This document shows, piece by piece, positions 36,373 through 44,939 of a stretch of DNA of 64,000 bases; position 1 is the first letter of the stretch, and each line of letters starts with the position of its first letter. Source of the stretch: Stieleria mannarensis (GTDB lineage: Bacteria; Planctomycetota; Planctomycetia; Pirellulales; Pirellulaceae); the NCBI RefSeq assembly GCF_014154935.1, contig NZ_JACEHH010000004.1, positions 62,001 to 126,000 of the forward strand. The letters are read 5' to 3'. The notes beneath the pieces are model-generated. The model ran no database searches, was not told the DNA's origin, and worked only from the letters and a program-made list of their open reading frames with translations. The translations under genes and the position numbers were made by a program.

Positions 36373-37928
36373 GGTAAATCCACGACCAACACTTCGGTAA
36401 ACAGGTGATGCATCACGACGCTCATCATCACACTGACGATCAACAGCGTCAGCGTCGCCTTGATCGGGTTGGCCTGTCGTGACACAAGCAAGGGCCACAA
36501 CAAGAGGCCTCCGCTAAGCAAGGCGTAGGCGGCTGTGGCCGACACGAAACCGGCCACGCCCAACTGCAGGCTGGTCACATAACCGATCGTCAGGCATCCG
36601 ATCCCCGCCAATTGGATGCGGTTGGCCGGACGCACCTTTGGCGTGCCGTCGACCGCCTCATGTTGCGGGGGATCGCGGCGCATGGCGGTACGGCGGCGAA
36701 ACGTTTGAAGCGATGCAGCGGCGGCGGTCAGGATCAAGCCGGCCAGCGCGTAATTGGCAAACGGCGGCAGTTGCACGTCGGACGTCGGGGCGGCGGCGGC
36801 GATCAAGCGGTCACGCTGGTCGAGTTCTGCCGCGAGCGACTCGTCTCGCATCATCGTCGGCGTGATCTTCATTTCGGCCAGTGTTTGGCGAACCTGGTCG
36901 GTTTGCATCGCCGCCTGCAACGCATCGGCAATCGTCTCGATTCGCTCAGCCGGCGTGCCGAGCGGCGCCCACCAGAACTGCATGTTCTCGTTGATGACGT
37001 CAATGCCCTGTTCGGTGGCGGTCGCCAGTTCCGGCAGATCGGGATGTCGCTGGGGACCGAGCAGCGCCAAGGCCCGGATCCCGCTGGGTTCAAATTGAAT
37101 GTATTCCGCGATCGAGAATGAAGACACATCGACGTGGCCACCTTGCATCGCAGCGAAACGCTTCGCGCCGCCACCGGTTTGCGTGAAACGAAACTTGGCC
37201 CCGGGGTGTTTCGATTGCAACATCAACCCGGCGAAGTGGCTGGGCGCGCCCATGTTGGCTGCAAAGACAATCGAATCGGGGTGCTGTGTTGCGTCGCGCA
37301 TCAACGCTGGCAAATCCGCATACGGTGAAGTGTCGTTGACGGCGATCACCTGGGACGCGTTTCCCGTGCCCGCGATCGGGGTGAACGCATCGGCGCCGTA
37401 GCTTGCACTGCCCGAATGGCGCGCGGTCAAAATGCCGTCGTGCAGCAGCAACAGCGTGTATCCGTCGGGACGCGCGTTCTTGACCCGTCGGCTGCCGATC
37501 GTCCCACCGGCTCCCGGCACGTTGATGATCACCATCCGCTGCGGCAGCAAACGATGGGTTTCGATGGCGTTTTGCAGCACACGCGCAAACGTGTCGCTGC
37601 CGCCGCCGGCCCCGAACGGGACGACCAACTTGATCGGCCGCCGCGGGTATGCGCCCGATTCCTGCGAGGAATGGTCGCAACCGCTCAACAACACGGGCAG
37701 AAAACAGCAGCCGATCAAACACCTCAGGCGATGCAGCGGTCGAATCTGGAGCCGATGCCGGGGGCGGTTTTGGCGGGAAAGGACCGGTAGATACAAAACG
37801 ATACGGAGCGTCGGGGGGCGGGGAGTGCGCGGTAAGCTGCGGGAGAACGCCTTCAATATATGGAAAATTTGTTCGCCAGATTGCGTGCAATTGCTTGAAA
37901 AAAACTTTAGGGTGGATGCACAAGGCAT
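36369..37928 (-). CDS. TctC solute-binding lipoprotein fused to TctB membrane subunit
   Basis: A protein of up to 519 residues. After a lipoprotein signal (CLIGCCFLPVLLSGC, lipidated Cys84 in this numbering) comes a Bug/TctC solute-binding domain: YPRRPIKLVVPFGAGGGSDTFAR, INVPGAGGTIGSRRVKNARPDGYTLLL and PSHFAGLMLQ. From about residue 395 a hydrophobic module with four or five helices (QLAGIGCLTIGYVTSLQ, FVSATAAYALLSGGLLLWPLLV, TLLIVSVMMSVVMHHLFTEVLVVDLP) matches TctB. The usual system encodes these as two genes. ATG 37928 is the first start, but it leaves an over-long n-region; TTG 37799, CTG 37736 or TTG 37718 may be the true start. tctA follows. Confidence 0.82.
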   Translation of the reverse strand: MPCASTLKFFSSNCTQSGEQIFHILKAFSRSLPRTPRPPTLRIVLYLPVLSRQNRPRHRLQIRPLHRLRCLIGCCFLPVLLSGCDHSSQESGAYPRRPIKLVVPFGAGGGSDTFARVLQNAIETHRLLPQRMVIINVPGAGGTIGSRRVKNARPDGYTLLLLHDGILTARHSGSASYGADAFTPIAGTGNASQVIAVNDTSPYADLPALMRDATQHPDSIVFAANMGAPSHFAGLMLQSKHPGAKFRFTQTGGGAKRFAAMQGGHVDVSSFSIAEYIQFEPSGIRALALLGPQRHPDLPELATATEQGIDVINENMQFWWAPLGTPAERIETIADALQAAMQTDQVRQTLAEMKITPTMMRDESLAAELDQRDRLIAAAAPTSDVQLPPFANYALAGLILTAAAASLQTFRRRTAMRRDPPQHEAVDGTPKVRPANRIQLAGIGCLTIGYVTSLQLGVAGFVSATAAYALLSGGLLLWPLLVSRQANPIKATLTLLIVSVMMSVVMHHLFTEVLVVDLP

Positions 37929-37980
37929 TGCCTTTGGTGATTCTCATTTCCTTGCCGCTCGTTCAATTCTGGTGATCACG

Positions 37981-38178
37981 ATGAAGCAAGCATGGACCAA
38001 ATCTGCCGTTGCCCCCTTGATGATCGCGGCAATGGTGTTGACCGGCTGCGGTCCATCCAAGGAACCGACCGGTCCCGAGGAAGGGTCGATTCAGGCCTAC
38101 CTGGATGCAAATCCTGAGGCGGCGGCCCGAATCGATGAAGATGACGAATCGGAAGAGGCTGACGGAACGGGCGAGTGA
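37981..38178 (+). CDS. Small lipoprotein upstream of DUF1559 gene
   Basis: A 65-residue protein with a lipoprotein signal: MKQAWTKSAVAPLMIAAMVL then TGC, lipidated Cys23. The mature part is short and acidic (DEDDESEEADGTGE). Small lipoproteins of this kind often precede DUF1559 genes in planctomycetes. ATG 37981 is fixed by the signal peptide. A hairpin with T tract follows at 38207-38227. No function known. Confidence 0.75.
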   Translation: MKQAWTKSAVAPLMIAAMVLTGCGPSKEPTGPEEGSIQAYLDANPEAAARIDEDDESEEADGTGE

Positions 38179-38206
38179 ACAAATTGGTGATTCTTAAGTG
38201 GCAGAT

Positions 38207-38227
38207 GACGCAGAAGCGTCTTTTTTT
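38207..38227 (+). terminator. Rho-independent terminator or attenuator
   Basis: GACGC, loop AGAA, GCGTC followed by seven T. It lies 28 bp after the small lipoprotein gene and about 97 bp before the DUF1559 start, so it may terminate the first gene or attenuate transcription into the second. Confidence 0.75.
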
Positions 38228-38323
38228 ATACGGGGTGCGGCGGTAGACGCATCGACCGGTTTGTCGACGCGTGGACTTTTTCGCACCTTGGTTCTCATTC
38301 GTTTTCATTACGGGAGAGGTCAG

Positions 38324-39547
38324 ATGCGAAAAGATTCGAGGCGGGCATTCACGCTCGTCGAACTGTTGGTGGTCATCGCGATCATCGGCATCTTGGTCGG
38401 GTTGCTGTTGCCGGCCGTTCAGGCGGCTCGGGAAGCGGCTCGCCGGATGAGTTGCAGTAACAATTTCAAACAGATCGGATTGGCGTTTCACAACTACCAT
38501 TCGACGTACAAGAACCTGCCGAGAAACCGTGGGGGCACCTATCGTTTCGGCAACAACCTTCAAGCCAGGACGCCGGTTCCACCGGGATCCGCCTACGGTG
38601 GCAACAACTTTTTTAACCTGAGCGCCCTCGTCGGCATCTTGCCGTTCGTCGAGCAACAGGCGTTGTGGAATCAAATCAGCAATCCGTTTGCCGTCAAGGA
38701 ACCCGCCTCCGCCCAGGGGCTTTTCTTCAGCGCGATGGGGCCGCAGGTGGCGATGAATTTGGCCCAGCATGGTCAATTCCAATACGACCCTTGGCTGACG
38801 AATATCCCGTCCTATCGCTGCCCCAGTGATCCCGGGATCGGCCTGCCCGCCCAAGGGCGGACGAATTATGGTGTCGCATTGGGGGATTCGATTCAGTTTC
38901 AAAACAACGGCGGCCGCAACCAAACCGGCGTGGTCGCGCGGACGCGAATGACTCGGATGCGGTCGACCACGCGAGGGATGTTTGTGCCTCGCGAAGAGAC
39001 TCGATTTCGAGACGTCCTGGACGGGCTGTCCAACACGATCATGGGGGGAGAACTCAATACGGATCTGGGTGACAACAACATCACCACCCGCGTCGCCGAA
39101 CGCTCCGGGATCTTGAACAACCCCAGTCTGTGTGCCGATCAAATCGATCCGGATCGTCCGAAGTTTTGGGCCCCCGGCACGGACTTTGCCAGCAACAATG
39201 TCGAGGTGCAGCGGGGCTTCAAATGGATGAACGGGATGGCGGTCAACGTCGGCATCACGTCGATCCTGCCACCGAACCGAGAGATCTGCAGCAACGGGAA
39301 CAACACCTTCACGATCGGCATCTACGGACCGAGCAGCCGCCACCAGGGCGGTGCCCACATCCTGATGGGCGATGGAGCCGTGATCTTTATCACCGATTCG
39401 ATTGAATCGGGAGACACGACGGCGGGGAACGTGAAGTGGAACGGCACCGGAGTTCAGGCACCGGGCATGTCCAGCCCCTACGGGTTGTGGGGGGCACTGG
39501 GAACCCGGGCCGGCGGCGAAACGATCGAAGAGCAGCTGAATCAATAG
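38324..39547 (+). CDS. DUF1559 prepilin-like secreted protein
   Basis: A 407-residue protein. A type IV prepilin/pseudopilin N-terminus ([20 protein letters not shown], processing expected between Ala8 and Phe9, with Glu at +5) leads into the H-x9-DG family domain: [47 protein letters not shown] and the C-terminal [17 protein letters not shown]. Planctomycetes carry many paralogues; they are thought to be secretion-linked or surface proteins of unknown role. ATG 38324 has GGGAGAGG 5-6 nt upstream. It probably forms a unit with the small lipoprotein upstream. Confidence 0.92.
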   Translation: MRKDSRRAFTLVELLVVIAIIGILVGLLLPAVQAAREAARRMSCSNNFKQIGLAFHNYHSTYKNLPRNRGGTYRFGNNLQARTPVPPGSAYGGNNFFNLSALVGILPFVEQQALWNQISNPFAVKEPASAQGLFFSAMGPQVAMNLAQHGQFQYDPWLTNIPSYRCPSDPGIGLPAQGRTNYGVALGDSIQFQNNGGRNQTGVVARTRMTRMRSTTRGMFVPREETRFRDVLDGLSNTIMGGELNTDLGDNNITTRVAERSGILNNPSLCADQIDPDRPKFWAPGTDFASNNVEVQRGFKWMNGMAVNVGITSILPPNREICSNGNNTFTIGIYGPSSRHQGGAHILMGDGAVIFITDSIESGDTTAGNVKWNGTGVQAPGMSSPYGLWGALGTRAGGETIEEQLNQ

Positions 39548-39564
39548 CTGCGAAACCTGCCACT

Positions 39565-39587
39565 TGTTCCCAGCCTCTGTCTGGGAA
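39565..39587. terminator. Hairpin after DUF1559 gene
   Basis: GTTCCCAG, 7-nt loop, CTGGGAAC: a perfect 8-bp stem 17 bp after the DUF1559 stop. Similar GTTCCCAG palindromes are common dispersed repeats in bacteria. There is no U tract. Confidence 0.5.
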
Positions 39588-39992
39588 CGAGGGGGGGCAC
39601 GTTGCCGATCGCCTCCATCGGTACCAAGTTAAAACTTAAAGGCATCGAAGCAATGGAAGTCACCCTCCCGACCGAAGTTTTGCGGTTTTAACCTCTGAAA
39701 TACCATGCGTTTATGCGTTTCACTCCCCCAGGCAGGACGACTAGAGAAAGTGACGAAAACCTGTGATGGTCAACGACTTAAAAACCGCACGGCCTCTGCC
39801 GCGGAGGGTGAATTCTTCATTTGGTGCGGATAACCCCTCGCTGCGCTGATCTGGCGTTTCTAGCAGACGTTGTTCCATCAAGGCAACGAAATCGGTGCGG
39901 TCGCCGGGCGAATAACAAGGCGCCCGTTGTTGGTTACACTAACACGGCAATCCAATCCGACATCACCAACACGCCACGGATTCCATTCGCCG
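39588..39992. other. Intergenic region without recognised gene
   Basis: About 405 bp between the DUF1559 hairpin and the sulfatase start. It is locally more AT-rich than the neighbours. No conserved open frame, RNA gene or clear promoter was seen. Confidence 0.5.
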
Positions 39993-41474
39993 ATGCCCTC
40001 GACCCCTAAACTGCTTACCGCCCTGATCGGTTGCCTTGTCGCCACAGTGTTCCTGCCGAGCGGAACGGCGGATGCCAAATCCCCCAACGTCGTTTTCTTT
40101 TTGGTCGATGATTTGGGGTTCATGGATGTCGGCGTCAACAACCCCGACACGTTCTACGAAACCCCCAACATCGACCGGCTGGCCGAGCGGAGCACGAATT
40201 TCACCAACGGCTACGCGGCCAACCCGGTGTGTTCCCCGACGCGCTACAGCATCCTGACCGGGCGCTACCCCACACGTGTCGCCGCCACCAACTTCTTTTC
40301 CGGAAAACGCCCCGGCCGTTTTTTGCCCGCCGAGCTCATTGATCACATGCCGCTGAGCGAGGTGACGATGGCCGAAGCGTTTAAGCAGCACGGCTACCGC
40401 ACCATGTTTGCGGGGAAATGGCATCTGGGGCCGAGCGAAGAGTTTTGGCCGACCAAGCAAGGGTTTGATTTGAATTTCGGCGGATTCAGCCGGGGCGGAC
40501 CGTATGGCGGCAAACGCTATTTTTCTCCCTACGGTAATCCGCGACTGACCGACGGCCCCGATGGCGAGCACTTGCCGATCCGCTTGGCAAATGAAACCGC
40601 CGACTTCATCGCCGACAACTCGGCCGATCCGTTTTTCGCCTACCTCGCTTTCTATAGCGTCCACACCCCTTTGCTGGCCCCCAAACCGCTGATCGAAAAG
40701 TACGAACAGAAGGCAAGGGAGTTGGGGCTGGATACCCGAGACGCCTTTGCCGATGAAGAGCAGGTTTGGCCCAACGCGAAACAACCGCGTCGGGTTCGGA
40801 CGCTGCAGGCACACGCGACGTACGCCGCGATGGTCGAATCGATGGACCGGGCCGTCGGGATCGTCATCGATCGGCTGGAAGCCCTGGACCTGATGGACGA
40901 AACCATCATTTGCTTCACCAGCGATAACGGTGGATTGTCCACTTCCGAAGGTTCGCCGACGAGCAACTTGCCGCTTAGAGGCGGCAAGGGGTGGGTGTAC
41001 GAAGGCGGCATTCGCGAAGCGTTCATGATCCATGCGCCGATGATCCAGGACGTCCCTGATTCGTGTGACGTTCCCGTCGTCAGCACCGATTTCTATCCGA
41101 CCTTGCTGGAACTTGCCGGTCTGCCTTTGCTGCCCGAGCAACACCTTGACGGTGTTTCTTTGGTGCCGTTGCTGAAGGGGAAAACCGAATCGGAGCGCGA
41201 TGCGATTTACTGGCACTACCCGCACTACAGCAATCAAGGCGGGTTTCCGGGTGGGGCGATCCGAGTCGGTGACTGGAAATTGGTGGAGCGGTACGAGGAC
41301 GGCGCCGTTCATTTGTACAATCTGGCCGATGACATCGGGGAGCGAGATGATCTGGCCGACCAGCATGCCGAACGAGTTGCGAAGATGCGTTCGATGCTCC
41401 ATTCCTGGTATCAAGACGTGGACGCAAAATTCCTGCGTCCCAAGGAGAATGGCCCGATGCCCTGGCAGCCTTAA
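39993..41474 (+). CDS. Secreted sulfatase
   Basis: A 493-residue type I sulfatase. Signal peptide MPSTPKLLTALIGCLVATVF ending near TADA. Metal Asp39/Asp40 in FFLVDDLGFMDVG, formylglycine Cys80 in CSPTRYSILTGRYPTR (Thr replaces the usual Ser of CxPSR, an accepted variant), GKWHLGP, and TSDNGGLSTSEG with GGKGWVYEGGIREAFM. The C-terminal half carries WHYPHYSNQGG. It would remove sulfate from polysaccharide in the periplasm. ATG 39993 fits the signal peptide. It stands alone, followed by copies D and E of the repeat element. Confidence 0.93.
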   Translation: MPSTPKLLTALIGCLVATVFLPSGTADAKSPNVVFFLVDDLGFMDVGVNNPDTFYETPNIDRLAERSTNFTNGYAANPVCSPTRYSILTGRYPTRVAATNFFSGKRPGRFLPAELIDHMPLSEVTMAEAFKQHGYRTMFAGKWHLGPSEEFWPTKQGFDLNFGGFSRGGPYGGKRYFSPYGNPRLTDGPDGEHLPIRLANETADFIADNSADPFFAYLAFYSVHTPLLAPKPLIEKYEQKARELGLDTRDAFADEEQVWPNAKQPRRVRTLQAHATYAAMVESMDRAVGIVIDRLEALDLMDETIICFTSDNGGLSTSEGSPTSNLPLRGGKGWVYEGGIREAFMIHAPMIQDVPDSCDVPVVSTDFYPTLLELAGLPLLPEQHLDGVSLVPLLKGKTESERDAIYWHYPHYSNQGGFPGGAIRVGDWKLVERYEDGAVHLYNLADDIGERDDLADQHAERVAKMRSMLHSWYQDVDAKFLRPKENGPMPWQP

Positions 41475-41500
41475 CGTGCAGTCAATGTCGGCTGCATCGG

Positions 41501-41569
41501 GTAGCGGAACTCGCCAAGAGTTTCGGCGCCCTCGCCGCGCAAGCCGAAAGCCTCCGCGGGTTCCGCTAC
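41501..41569. repeat. Cloverleaf-like dispersed repeat, copy D
   Basis: 69 bp from GTAGCGGAAC to TTCCGCTAC. Left hairpin AACTC-GCCAA-GAGTT is perfect; right hairpin AAGCC-TCCGC-GGGTT has one mismatch. It lies 26 bp after the sulfatase stop. Confidence 0.8.
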
Positions 41570-41590
41570 CGCCCCCGTTCAATCCTTCCC

Positions 41591-41616
41591 GTAGAGGAAC
41601 TCGCCAAGAGTTTCGG
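41591..41616. repeat. Dispersed repeat, isolated left half (copy E)
   Basis: GTAGAGGAACTCGCCAAGAG then TTTCGG: the complete left arm and hairpin without any right arm. The matching right half is found 740 bp further on, after the next gene. Confidence 0.8.
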
Positions 41617-41665
41617 TCCGTCCCCGTGTATCCTGCCGCCTTCCCCATTCCAACGGTAAACCGTC

Positions 41666-42319
41666 ATGCCAACACGAACCCCGCTTGCCGCTTTCTTGAT
41701 CGCGACTCTCGTTTCGATTCAATCCGGACATGCCGTCGAATCTCAGTTCGACATCCCGCCGCAAAACAGTCAACTGGTTGTCGACGAGACGTTTGACAAA
41801 CCGTTGGACACGAAGTGGCATGTCAACACCGGAACTTGGAAGGTTGCCGATGGGGTGCTGCAGGCAAGCGAGGTGGCGGCGGACAATCACGCCGCGGCGG
41901 CACGTCGCACGGTGCAGACCGACAACGCGGTGTACCAGTTGCGTTTCAAAATCTCCGACGCCACCAAGGCCTTTCACTTCGGGTTCGATCCGGCCAAAGG
42001 CGAGCTGGACAAAAAGGGACACCTGTTTTCGGTCATCGTCACGCCGAAGGGTTGGCGGATCATGAAACATGTCGACAAGAACCGCCGCCAGGAGGACCCC
42101 AACGAAGTCCTGGCGTCCTCGGATACGGTTGTCGAGACAGGCCGTTGGCACGAGCTGCGGGTGACCACGTGGCAGAACTACGTCACCGCGACGATCGATC
42201 AAACCGAGCTCAAAGCCTCGCATCCGACCTTTGGCGTGAAGAAACCGACGCTCGTCTTTCGCTGCGCTGGTGAAGGCGTCGAAATCGATGACGTCAAGGT
42301 TTGGAGCCAACGTCGCTAA
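41666..42319 (+). CDS. Secreted DUF1080/LamG-like protein
   Basis: A 217-residue protein with a signal peptide (LAAFLIATLVSIQSGHA). The mature part is a single concanavalin-like jelly-roll of the DUF1080 (3-keto-disaccharide hydrolase-like) type: LVVDETFDKPLDTKWHVNTG, WKVADGVLQASE, FHFGFDPAKG, HELRVTTWQNYVTATID and FRCAGEGVEIDDVKVW. It is related to the two modules at the end of the kinase at 1723-5754. Sugar binding is likely; catalysis is uncertain. ATG 41666. The gene lies between two separated halves of the dispersed repeat. Confidence 0.8.
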   Translation: MPTRTPLAAFLIATLVSIQSGHAVESQFDIPPQNSQLVVDETFDKPLDTKWHVNTGTWKVADGVLQASEVAADNHAAAARRTVQTDNAVYQLRFKISDATKAFHFGFDPAKGELDKKGHLFSVIVTPKGWRIMKHVDKNRRQEDPNEVLASSDTVVETGRWHELRVTTWQNYVTATIDQTELKASHPTFGVKKPTLVFRCAGEGVEIDDVKVWSQRR

Positions 42320-42333
42320 CGCCGCGCGGGGAT

Positions 42334-42359
42334 CCGAAAGCCTTGGCGGCTTCCGCTAC
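42334..42359. repeat. Dispersed repeat, isolated right half (copy F)
   Basis: CCGAAAGCCTTGGCGGCTTC then CGCTAC, preceded by GCCGCGCGGGGA, which resembles the 3' side of the central stem in copy A. It starts 15 bp after the DUF1080-like gene stops. Confidence 0.8.
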
Positions 42360-42422
42360 GGGTGGAACGCGCTGCTATAGTGCGGCTTTGGCCCTTCTCT
42401 TTATCACGATGCTTGGATCCCG

Positions 42423-42812
42423 ATGACTCGACTTTTTGCCGGTACCCCGTTTGATATTCCGCCGCAGTGCGAGGACTGCGGAAAGCTGGAATCCGAATGC
42501 ATTTGCACCACGGAAGAAAAAGCACAAGCCGAAGCGAAACGTCAACGCGAAGCCGATCGATTGCCGCCGGAGAAACAGACCGCGCGGATCAGCGTTCAAA
42601 AACGCAAGGGTGGCCGCAAGGCGACGGTCGTGGAGGGGCTGACGGCCAAGGCGAATGATCTGCCGGAACTGCTCACCAAACTGCAAGCCGCTTGCGGCAG
42701 CGGCGGAACGGTCAAACCGAAACAGGATCTGGTCGAGATCCAGGGCGACCACGCCGACACCGTCCGCGGCACGCTCGCGGGGCTGGGATTCAAAGTGAAA
42801 CCGGTGCGGTAG
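42423..42812 (+). CDS. yciH: SUI1/eIF1-family translation factor (YciH-like)
   Basis: A 129-residue protein. The N-terminal part has cysteines (CEDCGKLESECIC) that may bind zinc, then a charged Lys/Glu/Ala helix. The C-terminal SUI1 domain (about 55-129; RISVQKRKGGRKATVVEGL, LLTKLQAACGSGGTVK, LVEIQGDHADTVRGTLAGLGFKV) matches bacterial YciH and eukaryotic eIF1, which increase the fidelity of start-codon choice. ATG 42423. It is convergent with an FHA gene across a small hairpin. The cysteine motif is more than the Escherichia coli form has. Confidence 0.88.
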   Translation: MTRLFAGTPFDIPPQCEDCGKLESECICTTEEKAQAEAKRQREADRLPPEKQTARISVQKRKGGRKATVVEGLTAKANDLPELLTKLQAACGSGGTVKPKQDLVEIQGDHADTVRGTLAGLGFKVKPVR

Positions 42813-42831
42813 CGAAGAAGGTCTGCTCGAC

Positions 42832-42845
42832 GGCCCGGAAGGGCC
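42832..42845. terminator. Small GC hairpin between convergent genes
   Basis: GGCCC, loop GGAA, GGGCC, located between yciH and the FHA gene. Similar ACGGCCC/GGGCCGT hairpins sit at 12855, 17495 and 23565, all intergenic. Confidence 0.4.
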
Positions 42846-42877
42846 ATCCGACTGGAGCATCGTACAGGTGAGATCGC

Positions 42878-43285
42878 TCAACCGGCTCCTTCGGCCGGCG
42901 GAATGATTTTCACCGGTTGGGTTTCGCCGACGTCGTAGACTTCCAAGTCAAAAGCGGAATCGGGTTCGTCGATCTGGTCGACCGCTTCGTCGGTCATTTC
43001 GACGCGTAGCGTGACCACGCCGATTTTGACTTCGCTGCCCGGCAGCATCACCGCCTTGTCGACCCGCCGTTCGTCGACATACACGCCGTTTTTGGATCCC
43101 AGATCGCGGACCACAAGTGAGCCGTAGGGATCCAGTAGGAACTGACAGTGCTTGCGGCTGATCGAACCGTCGCTAAGGGTAATTTCCGCCGTCGGGCAGC
43201 GGCCGACGGTCACCGGAGGAATGAGGACCCATTGTTGTCGGTCAATCCCGCTGGAGGTGTCGACCCAAACAAACTTGTAATTCAT
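42878..43285 (-). CDS. Single FHA-domain protein
   Basis: A 135-residue protein consisting of one FHA domain (about 20-100): VTVGRCPTAEITLSDGSISRKHCQFL and VVRDLGSKNGVYVDERRV, with the Arg, Ser-x-x-His and Asn-Gly residues for phosphothreonine binding. A short acidic/proline tail follows. Cytoplasmic, no signal peptide. ATG 43285. No kinase is adjacent; the kinase operon is far away at 1-6 kb, so the partner is unknown. Confidence 0.88.
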   Translation of the reverse strand: MNYKFVWVDTSSGIDRQQWVLIPPVTVGRCPTAEITLSDGSISRKHCQFLLDPYGSLVVRDLGSKNGVYVDERRVDKAVMLPGSEVKIGVVTLRVEMTDEAVDQIDEPDSAFDLEVYDVGETQPVKIIPPAEGAG

Positions 43286-43556
43286 CGTCAGCGTCCCAAG
43301 AAAGAGAAGATAAGAAGGACCCGCCTGAATGTTGTAGTAGCAAATTTACACCATGGCAGGCCCGGCGTCGAATCAAGCGGCCCGAAAACACTCTGCCGGA
43401 AGAATACCCTGTTCTCTGGCAAGCGAATCCGCCGCTCGTTCCGAACCGGGTTGCCCCTGGATCGCCACCGGTTTCGAAGTAGATTGGTCGTTCTTCCCCG
43501 CTCGCCGTCGATGGTCGTCATCACGCACCACCCTCCCTTCCGCGATTCCCTCTGCG

Positions 43557-44636
43557 ATGAACTTTAAAACGCTCTACCAACGATCTGCGACACGTACCTC
43601 TTTCTCGATCCCTGTTTGGTGTGCGTTTTCGTTGGTGCTGCTGGCGAGCACCCCGCTGCCGGCAGATCGGCCGGTCACCGTGATCTTTGATACGGACATC
43701 AGCGGAGACGTGGACGATGTGCTGGCGCTTGCGATGTTGCACACGCTGGCTGATCGAGGCGAATGCGCGATCGCCGCTGTGACGGTTTCGAAGATCAACC
43801 CGCTGACTGCGCCCTTCGTCGATGCGGTCAACACGTTTTATGGGCGCGGCGACTTGCCCGTCGGTGTGACGCGTGACGCCCAGCGCCGCGACAGCAAGTA
43901 TTTGAAACTGGTCGAAGAAAAAGACGGCGGGCAGTACCGCTATCCCCATGATTTGATCACCGCTGACGATGCCCCTGATGCAGTCACGGTGCTGCGCCAA
44001 ACGCTGTCACAATCGGCCGACCACTCCGTCGTGTTGGTGCAGGTGGGATTGGCTGCGAATCTTGCCGATTTGATCGAGTCGCCGGCCGATGCGATTAGCC
44101 CCCTGTCGGGCGTCGAACTGGTGCGTCGCAAGGTGCGATTGGTGTCGGTGATGGCCGGCGCCTTTCGACCGGTCAGGGGCAACACGCATTTCCTGGAAGC
44201 GAACGTCCGCAACGGAATCGGTTCAATGCAGCGGTTTGCCGACCAGTGGCCTGTGGACGTGCCGGTCATCTGGAGTGACTTTTTGATCGGTATCGCTGCA
44301 CCGTACCCGCGCGAAAGTATCGCACGCGACTTTCGCTATCGAGATCACCACATCGTTCCCGAGGCATATCTGTTGCACAGTGGTCCCGATCATGATCGGC
44401 CGACCTGGGACCTGACCAGCGTTTTGTATGCGGTGCGTCCCGAAGACGGCTACTTCGGCTTGTCGAAGCGCGGCATCGTCGCGGTCGATGACGACGGGTT
44501 CACCCGATTCACGCCCGATCCTGAAGGCCGTGATCGCTACTTGACCATGAACGCCATCCAAACGGCGCGCGTGGTCGAAGTTCAGCGGGCGCTGGTGAGT
44601 CAACCGCCACGAGGCGATTCGAGCGGCGACAAGTAG
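43557..44636 (+). CDS. Secreted nucleoside hydrolase-like protein
   Basis: A 359-residue protein. A signal-like hydrophobic N-terminus (FSIPVWCAFSLVLLASTPLPA) precedes an inosine-uridine nucleoside hydrolase fold. The calcium and ribose signature is DTDISGDVDDVLAL (Asp45, Asp47, Asp51, Asp53, Asp54). VLVQVGLAANLADLI and DHDRPTWDLTSVLYAV, with a late catalytic Asp, are also family features. It would cleave N-glycosidic bonds of nucleosides outside the cytoplasm. ATG 43557 is chosen because the signal peptide starts there. Alone on the plus strand, divergent from the FHA gene. Confidence 0.83.
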   Translation: MNFKTLYQRSATRTSFSIPVWCAFSLVLLASTPLPADRPVTVIFDTDISGDVDDVLALAMLHTLADRGECAIAAVTVSKINPLTAPFVDAVNTFYGRGDLPVGVTRDAQRRDSKYLKLVEEKDGGQYRYPHDLITADDAPDAVTVLRQTLSQSADHSVVLVQVGLAANLADLIESPADAISPLSGVELVRRKVRLVSVMAGAFRPVRGNTHFLEANVRNGIGSMQRFADQWPVDVPVIWSDFLIGIAAPYPRESIARDFRYRDHHIVPEAYLLHSGPDHDRPTWDLTSVLYAVRPEDGYFGLSKRGIVAVDDDGFTRFTPDPEGRDRYLTMNAIQTARVVEVQRALVSQPPRGDSSGDK

Positions 44637-44780
44637 GAAGCCGGAAGGTCAACGATCTCGCGGTTCCTTCTGCGACGTCCGGTCCAGGTCGTCGCGGCGA
44701 GTCGATGACGCCGACGCCCCGAAAGGGACGCTGTTCCCGGAGTGGTGGTGGCCCGAGGTGGAAGCTTCTCTTTTAATCGG

Positions 44781-44870
44781 CCCACGGATGGCAGCGCGAA
44801 CCCACGGATGGAATGCAGTCAGGGATGTCATGCAGTCAGGGATCCGTGGGTTCGCGCTGCTATCCGTGGG
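44781..44870. repeat. 90-bp inverted repeat element with 29-bp arms
   Basis: The arms are CCCACGGATGGCAGCGCGAA plus CCCACGGAT and its complement with a single mismatch; each arm itself contains CCCACGGAT twice. The 32-bp centre holds a direct repeat ATGCAGTCAGGGAT. It sits in the 303-bp gap between the nucleoside hydrolase and Uma2 genes, which holds no gene. Confidence 0.85.
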
Positions 44871-44939
44871 CCTTCGACGTTCCTGGGTACGGAATTCCGC
44901 TGAATCGGATTGATGGATGGACTGGCAGGCAGGACGATG

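Noticed and set aside
39963-41648. A 561-codon open frame on the minus strand opposite the sulfatase
   Set aside because: The plus strand encodes a complete sulfatase with signal peptide; the antisense frame is low-complexity in Arg/Gly and lacks motifs.
43353-43556. A 68-residue N-terminal extension of the nucleoside hydrolase-like protein
   Set aside because: The signal peptide begins at ATG 43557; the upstream residues show no conserved pattern.
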